A DNA stretch of 64,000 nt from Ilex aquifolium (Eukaryota; Streptophyta; Magnoliopsida; Aquifoliales; Aquifoliaceae), in assembly GCA_951799425.1 (NCBI GenBank), contig OX637409.1, positions 19,251,460-19,315,459 on the forward strand, given 5' to 3'. Below, in pieces: positions 59,156-64,000 of the stretch (position 1 is its first letter; every line of letters starts with the position of its first letter). A program made the translations under genes and the position numbers. Under the pieces are notes generated by a model. The model saw only the letters and a list, made by a program, of their open reading frames with translations. It was not told the origin of the DNA and made no database searches.

Positions 59156-60070
59156 GGTTGCCTAAAGATAAAAAACAAGATCAAACACAATAAGACCCTA
59201 ATAAAAACATTACAGTTTCAAAATAATTTCATACAATTAATATATTTGCAAATAGAAGCTCAATAACCGCAACTGACAATAACAGTAAGGTATTAAGTAT
59301 CAACTTTTAGTCACCACAGAACTTTACTTCACATGCAACATTTAATTGATAGAACCCAATTGTCAATTTTATAATGCCACATTTTCACGGAATTGCAAAC
59401 TATATCAACATAATCCATTTTTTTACCAAAAGAAAAGAATTACAGGAAAAAAACAAAAAAGGTTTCAACATCTAAGGAGCAACAGAAAATCACAACTAAC
59501 AGTCTCCCCCAATCCCAAACCAAACCCTTTAAACGTTATCATCCACTACCACCCACTTTTTCACATAAACTGAATGTTAACATGCATCGATCCAACATAA
59601 ACAAAAATTACACCGTAGAATCAAAGCTCTAAATTATATCCGACATCAAAACTATCTGGCAGAACAACAAAAACCACAGTCAAAACCAAGAATTCATTGA
59701 ATTTTAACTCCGCAATCACAATGAAAACTTCATCAAATCCCGATTCATATCACTGTCAAACAGAAGATAACTCAGAGACAAAACCAATTCAACATAAAAT
59801 CAGGTATAACAATCGAAAAACAAAGCCGATTAGAATAAATATACAAAAATGGGGATCCAATCCAAAGCCATGACTTGGTAAACTTAGGGTTTCCGGATTG
59901 GATTTGGAAGCCTTACAGTGGGTGATGGATGTAGAGAAGGAAGAATCGGAGCGGATTAGATTTGTAAAGAGAAGCAAAGTAGCGAACTATATAGAAACGG
60001 AGATAAAGAGACAGAGAGAACCACAGGGCCGGTAAAGGAGAGAGAGAGAGAGAGTGCTGGGCTTCGGATG
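59156..60070 (-). other. 5' UTR and leader intron of NOT4
   Basis: On the minus strand a donor CACT/GTAAGG (exon end at 59917) and an acceptor TTTAG/GCAACC (exon start at 59161) define a leader intron 59162-59916, six bases before the ATG. The first, non-coding exon runs from about 60070, next to a GA-rich tract (60038-60053) and a purine-rich leader. The transcription start is not determined. Confidence 0.6.
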
Positions 60071-61101
60071 TCGCTGTCATTTAAATATTGAGAAAATCTC
60101 ATAAATGCCTACTAAACTATTACCTTTGTTTTAAATTGCCCCTGAACTTTCAATTATGCCAATTTATCTCCTGAATTATGTAAATGTTATTCCAATTGAT
60201 CTTTTCTGTTAAACTTAACTGTTAAATCCTACATATGTAAGTTTTTTCAATCAACCTATTCTGTTAATCCCAACAGAAGGAGTTAGTTGAAATAAATTAC
60301 ATAATTTATAGGGAAAATTAAGATAACTTAAAATTTAAATGATAATTTAAAACAAATATCATAGTTTAGGGGTGTTTATGAAATTTATCCTTAAATATTT
60401 TCAGGGATCGCTAATGCCCTTTGAATACTTGGATTTTATTGATACACTTACCAAAAGTAAAAGTTGGCCTGTAATCATCCGGCCCATAGATCAATGGGTC
60501 GGGCCCAAAGCCCAGGTCAGGTAATGATGTGTTAACCTCAAAACGGACTGTCTATTCCAAGACTAAAAAAAAAATTGTGAAAAGGTACACTATACACAGT
60601 TATTTGTGATGAAGTATCTTAATATAAATCTTCTATGTATAAGTTTTTTTTGGTTAAATGTTTTGTGAACAAATAAACTTTGATTTTTTTTTAATATTTT
60701 ATTTACATAAAAACCCTTTTTCTTTTTTCATGGAAAATAATTTAGGTAGTTAATTGTGGGATTCAATTTCCTATTTTATTGGAAAAATTTTCTTATTTTT
60801 TTTATTTTATTTTAATGGCTAAGTGGTTTCCTAAATTAAAGGATAATTAACCGTTTGAATTTTGAAAGGATTCCATTAGTTTTAAAAAGAATTCATATTC
60901 TCTCTATATATGACTCTCACCGTTAATATCTTTCTCCCTATTTTATCTTTCTTTTTTTCTCTCTCCCTATTTTCTCTCTCTTTTTCTCTCTCTCTCCCCC
61001 TCTATTTTCTCTCTCAAATTCATTCTCTCTCCCATCGTTACTCTCCTCTCCCTATTCTCTCTCTCTCCCCTTTATTTTCTCTCTTTGTTTATGTATTTAA
61101 G
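60071..61101. other. Upstream flank of NOT4, CT-rich tract
   Basis: No gene was recognised. A long imperfect CT microsatellite (60955-61085) is open in one frame only because it lacks stops. Confidence 0.5.
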
Positions 61102-61560
61102 TCACATTGTGTGATACTCACTCTGTGCAAAACACTGCATATGATGTTTGTTTTGCAATATGACATTGGAGTCACATTTTTTATGCCCACACCATGAAAA
61201 AATAATGCATATGATGTGTAGTTGCATTGTGACATTAGATTCACACTGTGATACTCACCATGTGTTTTTGAATCTTTATGTGATGTGTGTATGAAGTGTT
61301 ACATTGGAGTCATAGTGTGATATCATCCATGTGCAAATCTCGTATATGGTATCTATATGCAATGTGATATTAATGTCACATTTGTGATGCCCACAATGTG
61401 TCCATCCCTTGGTCACATTGTGGTACTTTTCATGTGTCAAAACCTACATATGTTGTGTGTATATAGTAGACATTGATGTCACATTATAATATCCACAGTG
61501 ACCCAACTCTACATATGTATTTTACAAGCAGTATGATATTGGCGTCACAGTATATGTGTC
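61102..61560. repeat. Degenerate 66-70 bp tandem array
   Basis: Units start with TCACA(T/C)TGTGATAC-like sequence and contain CATATG.TGTGT and GACATTGGAG-like motifs. Starts at 61102, 61172, 61241, 61310, 61376, 61413 (short), 61479 and 61545. Copies are strongly diverged. Confidence 0.75.
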
Positions 61561-61670
61561 ACAAATTTTTTGTCACAAAATATATATAGAGAGAGAGAAA
61601 AATAGTCATTATCTTAGAAATTATTTAAAATTAAACGATTTTGATTTTGCGTTAGCTTTATTTTTGTCAC

Positions 61671-61675
<5 letters not shown>

Positions 61676-61716
<41 letters not shown>
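61676..61716. repeat. (AT)n microsatellite
   Basis: About 20 uninterrupted AT/TA units. Confidence 0.92.
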
Positions 61717-61718
<2 letters not shown>

Positions 61719-63609
61719 TTATATAAGAAAATCCTAATATTTTAGAATTTTAGAAAGAATTGGGAAATATTTCAAATTAAGAAATTTAAAATTTATTTAA
61801 GTTTTGAATTTAGTTATGTATGTGTGTGTGTGTATGAGATATAAAGAGAGAGAAATAGAAAGAGTTCTAATATAAGAAAACTCTAAAATTTAAGAGTTTT
61901 AGTTTTTAAATTAATTGGTTTCCTTATCTAGTTTTTTCAATAGTGATGTGATGATGTTAGGAGTATTTTGGTCCTTCTGCTCCAAAGTGTACTTTTTGTC
62001 AAATGTTTTTTGAGTTTGTACTTAAAGTCAAATAAGTTAAAAAAAATATACCAGCTTCCAAAAAATCCTAAAAAAAATGTGCTTCAAAAGGCGATACATT
62101 AAATTATACTTAATTTGTAAAAAAGTATATAGTAAAAAATGTTTTATAAAAAAATCCACTTGTGACATAAAAAACTTGAATATCCTTTCATTGTAAATCA
62201 GTTTCCTAAAAACAGTTTTGGAAAAAAATCTCATATTAAATTATCTCCACAGTAGTCGGTCTGTTTGTCTAGCACGCCCCTTCATCTTCGGAACACACTC
62301 AGCCAAAAACTGTTCATCTTTCTCTCGCTGAAGACGTTTCAAACTGCCATTCTTCCTTTGAAAATGAGGGGTTGAAATTAAAACAAAAATCAAACTCATG
62401 TAGATATGTTTCATCTTACTCTTCGAACAATATTTTTTTTCCTGTTCTTCCGAGATATGCTACACTGATCGTCAGTACTCTAGATTTGCAACGATTACCG
62501 AGCAACAATTTTGGGACTGCAACTTGAGCAACTATTTTGGTTCTATAATCTGAACAGTAACGACCCTTTTGTATCCAAATTCCATGTCTCTGTGATGCTT
62601 CAAACATCATTGAACACTATTTTGTTTTCGATTTTCTTGTCTTTGCAAAATGTTGTTGTTTTTTTTTTTTGGTGTTATTTGATCTGGGCAAATTTTATTT
62701 TTTTGAAAATCTGATTGTGTATGTAAAATTAGTGGAAACAATGGAGTCGCAGTTAAAAAACTACATTGTGTCTTGTACTGGTACCATTTTGATTTTACCT
62801 AAAAACCCAAAATCATTTAATCTCGAAACCCTAGTTTGTATTGGGTTTTTTTTTTTTTTGGTGGTGGGTATAGTGATTTTTTTTATGGGTAATTGGTACT
62901 TCGAACCACCCCAAAAACTATTGTTGATACACTGTGCTAGTACACTTTTAAATTTTCGTTTGACAATTGAAACAGTGTAATTGTTTAACCCTAATGCATA
63001 TTGTTCTTTGTGTTTTTTATTTTGTTTGGTGTTATAGTTTTTCCTAGCTTATTGATGATTTTCAATTGGTTGAACAGGAGTTTCAATGTATTCTATTGCA
63101 TTGTTGCTTCTCATTTAGTGGTTGGGATTTTGTGATTTTTGTTTTGGGAATTCATAAATCACTACATATGTGGATGTAAATTTGGAAGTAAAATGGACTT
63201 TCACACTGTATTAATACGCTTTTAGGCTGATAAACCATTGACATTCAATTCTATTTAGTGCAACATGTATTAAAACATTGTGTTGTGTCATTGTATTGCT
63301 ACACTGTGTTGTTATACTTTCAATATAATTGTTTAGTAGCAATTGTGTTGACACACTTTCAAACTACCTTTGATGCACACATCCTGGGTAATTTGATAAA
63401 CTACCAGATTTACAATAAATTCTTTGTTACTACACTTTGATGCACACTACATGATAACATGTGTGCCTTTCATTCAATATACCTCGTCATGATTTTTTAG
63501 AATGTGTAAATTTTTGCAATATGTGTAACATTGGTCAGTCATAGCGAGAAAAAGAAAATCATCTGCAAACAAATATGAACTCAGATGTAGAGAAACCGTG
63601 TTGGACTAA
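61717..63609. other. AT-rich region before the right-edge ORF
   Basis: No recognisable protein. TACACTNTGTTGNTACACTTT-like motifs recur at 62930-62950, 63180-63220, 63300-63360 and 63430-63450. It may be the 5' non-coding part of the element that carries the ORF at 63670. Confidence 0.4.
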
Positions 63610-63669
63610 AGTGTGGCGCCATCATCTGTGAAAGAGGGTGGCAAACACAACAAACAATCTAAAAACCAA

Positions 63670-64000
63670 ATGAATGAAGTGAAGTATGATCCAAAATACA
63701 AATCCAACATGTTTGCCGTTGTTAGGGCAGTAGATGATATTAGGATAAGAGAAGAACAAAGGGTTGTCTTGAAAAAAATGTCATTCTGGTTACTTTTTCA
63801 AAGAGTTATTGATAAAAAATTGGACAAAACATGGTGCAAAAAGAGTGACAGTAACATCCTTGATGTTATATTGTGTTTTAATGTCGAGACCTCTAAGTTC
63901 AACATAGGAGGGGAGGAAATTAAATTGCGAAGAAGTGATGTGAAAATCATATTTGGGATTGAAAATGGGTGTGAGCTAGTAGATGCATCAAATCATGGGA
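63670..64000 (+). CDS. DUF1985-like / Ulp1-protease-associated element protein, N-terminal part, cut by window edge
   Basis: One frame is open from 63610 (after TAA 63607-63609) to the window end, with the first ATG at 63670. It encodes 110 codons including MSFWLLFQRVIDKKLDK, SNILDVILCFNVET and IKLRRSDVKIIFGIENG. The order 'hydrophobic helix, L.W/L..fd, i.lt..DV..ifGl..G' resembles the DUF1985 domain found in proteins encoded by plant Mutator-like elements together with a C-terminal Ulp1-type SUMO protease. The catalytic domain would lie to the right and is not visible. An upstream exon may exist. The family call rests on pattern resemblance only. Confidence 0.5.
   Translation, partial: MNEVKYDPKYKSNMFAVVRAVDDIRIREEQRVVLKKMSFWLLFQRVIDKKLDKTWCKKSDSNILDVILCFNVETSKFNIGGEEIKLRRSDVKIIFGIENGCELVDASNHG

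Noticed and set aside
60910-61197. 95-codon Ser/Leu/Phe-rich ORF
   Set aside because: It lies in a CT microsatellite that lacks stops in one frame.

Overview
This is nuclear DNA of a flowering plant, most likely a eudicot. It is AT-rich and intron-rich, with long intergenic tracts and many plant transposable elements. I cannot name the species from sequence alone.

Three host genes can be reconstructed exon by exon. (1) Positions 4277-9150 (+) hold the last nine coding exons of a RAD51B-type recombination gene. Its 5' exons, including Walker A, are not in the window; a decayed Copia element on the opposite strand (1-2357) lies upstream. (2) Positions 27738-31212 (+) hold a complete ten-exon euAP2 transcription factor (TOE/RAP2-7/AP2 type, 505 aa) with two AP2 domains, two DLN motifs, a miR172 site and short upstream ORFs. 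(3) Positions 43118-59155 (-) hold a complete twelve-exon CCR4-NOT subunit 4 (NOT4) RING E3 ligase gene (1003 aa) with RING, RRM and C3H domains, spliced 5' and 3' UTRs, and introns full of transposons. For both complete genes the exon lengths sum to a multiple of three.

Most of the rest is mobile DNA. 1-2357: Copia element (-) with several inactivating mutations. 9626-11656: short non-autonomous LTR element with tandem leader repeats and a gag zinc-knuckle remnant. 14741-15172 and 18292-18888: probable MITEs. 17544-17709, 25262-25368, 35734-35858, 43717-43815 and 44888-45033: tRNA-derived SINEs of at least three families, several with target-site duplications (TSDs). 19154-24619: Ty3/gypsy element of Tat type with TSD GTAAC; it has lost gag and most of pol but keeps an antisense Transposase_28-type ORF with its own TATA box and introns, plus an 84-bp tandem array. 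37181-41525: PIF/Harbinger (Pong-like) element with both ORFs inactivated. 54887-58009: 5'-truncated L1-type LINE inserted exactly at a NOT4 splice acceptor. 63670-64000: start of a DUF1985-like ORF running off the right edge.

Smaller items include a plastid-like trnH(GUG) relic (31937-32011), a CCN/CAC trinucleotide tract (32649-32960), a degenerate 66-70 bp tandem array (61102-61560) and several microsatellites. No CRISPR, operon or other prokaryotic feature is present. I saw no convincing new biological system. The most unusual structures are the LINE that duplicated a splice acceptor, the Tat element with its antisense transcription unit, and a possible NMD-prone spliced 3' UTR in NOT4.
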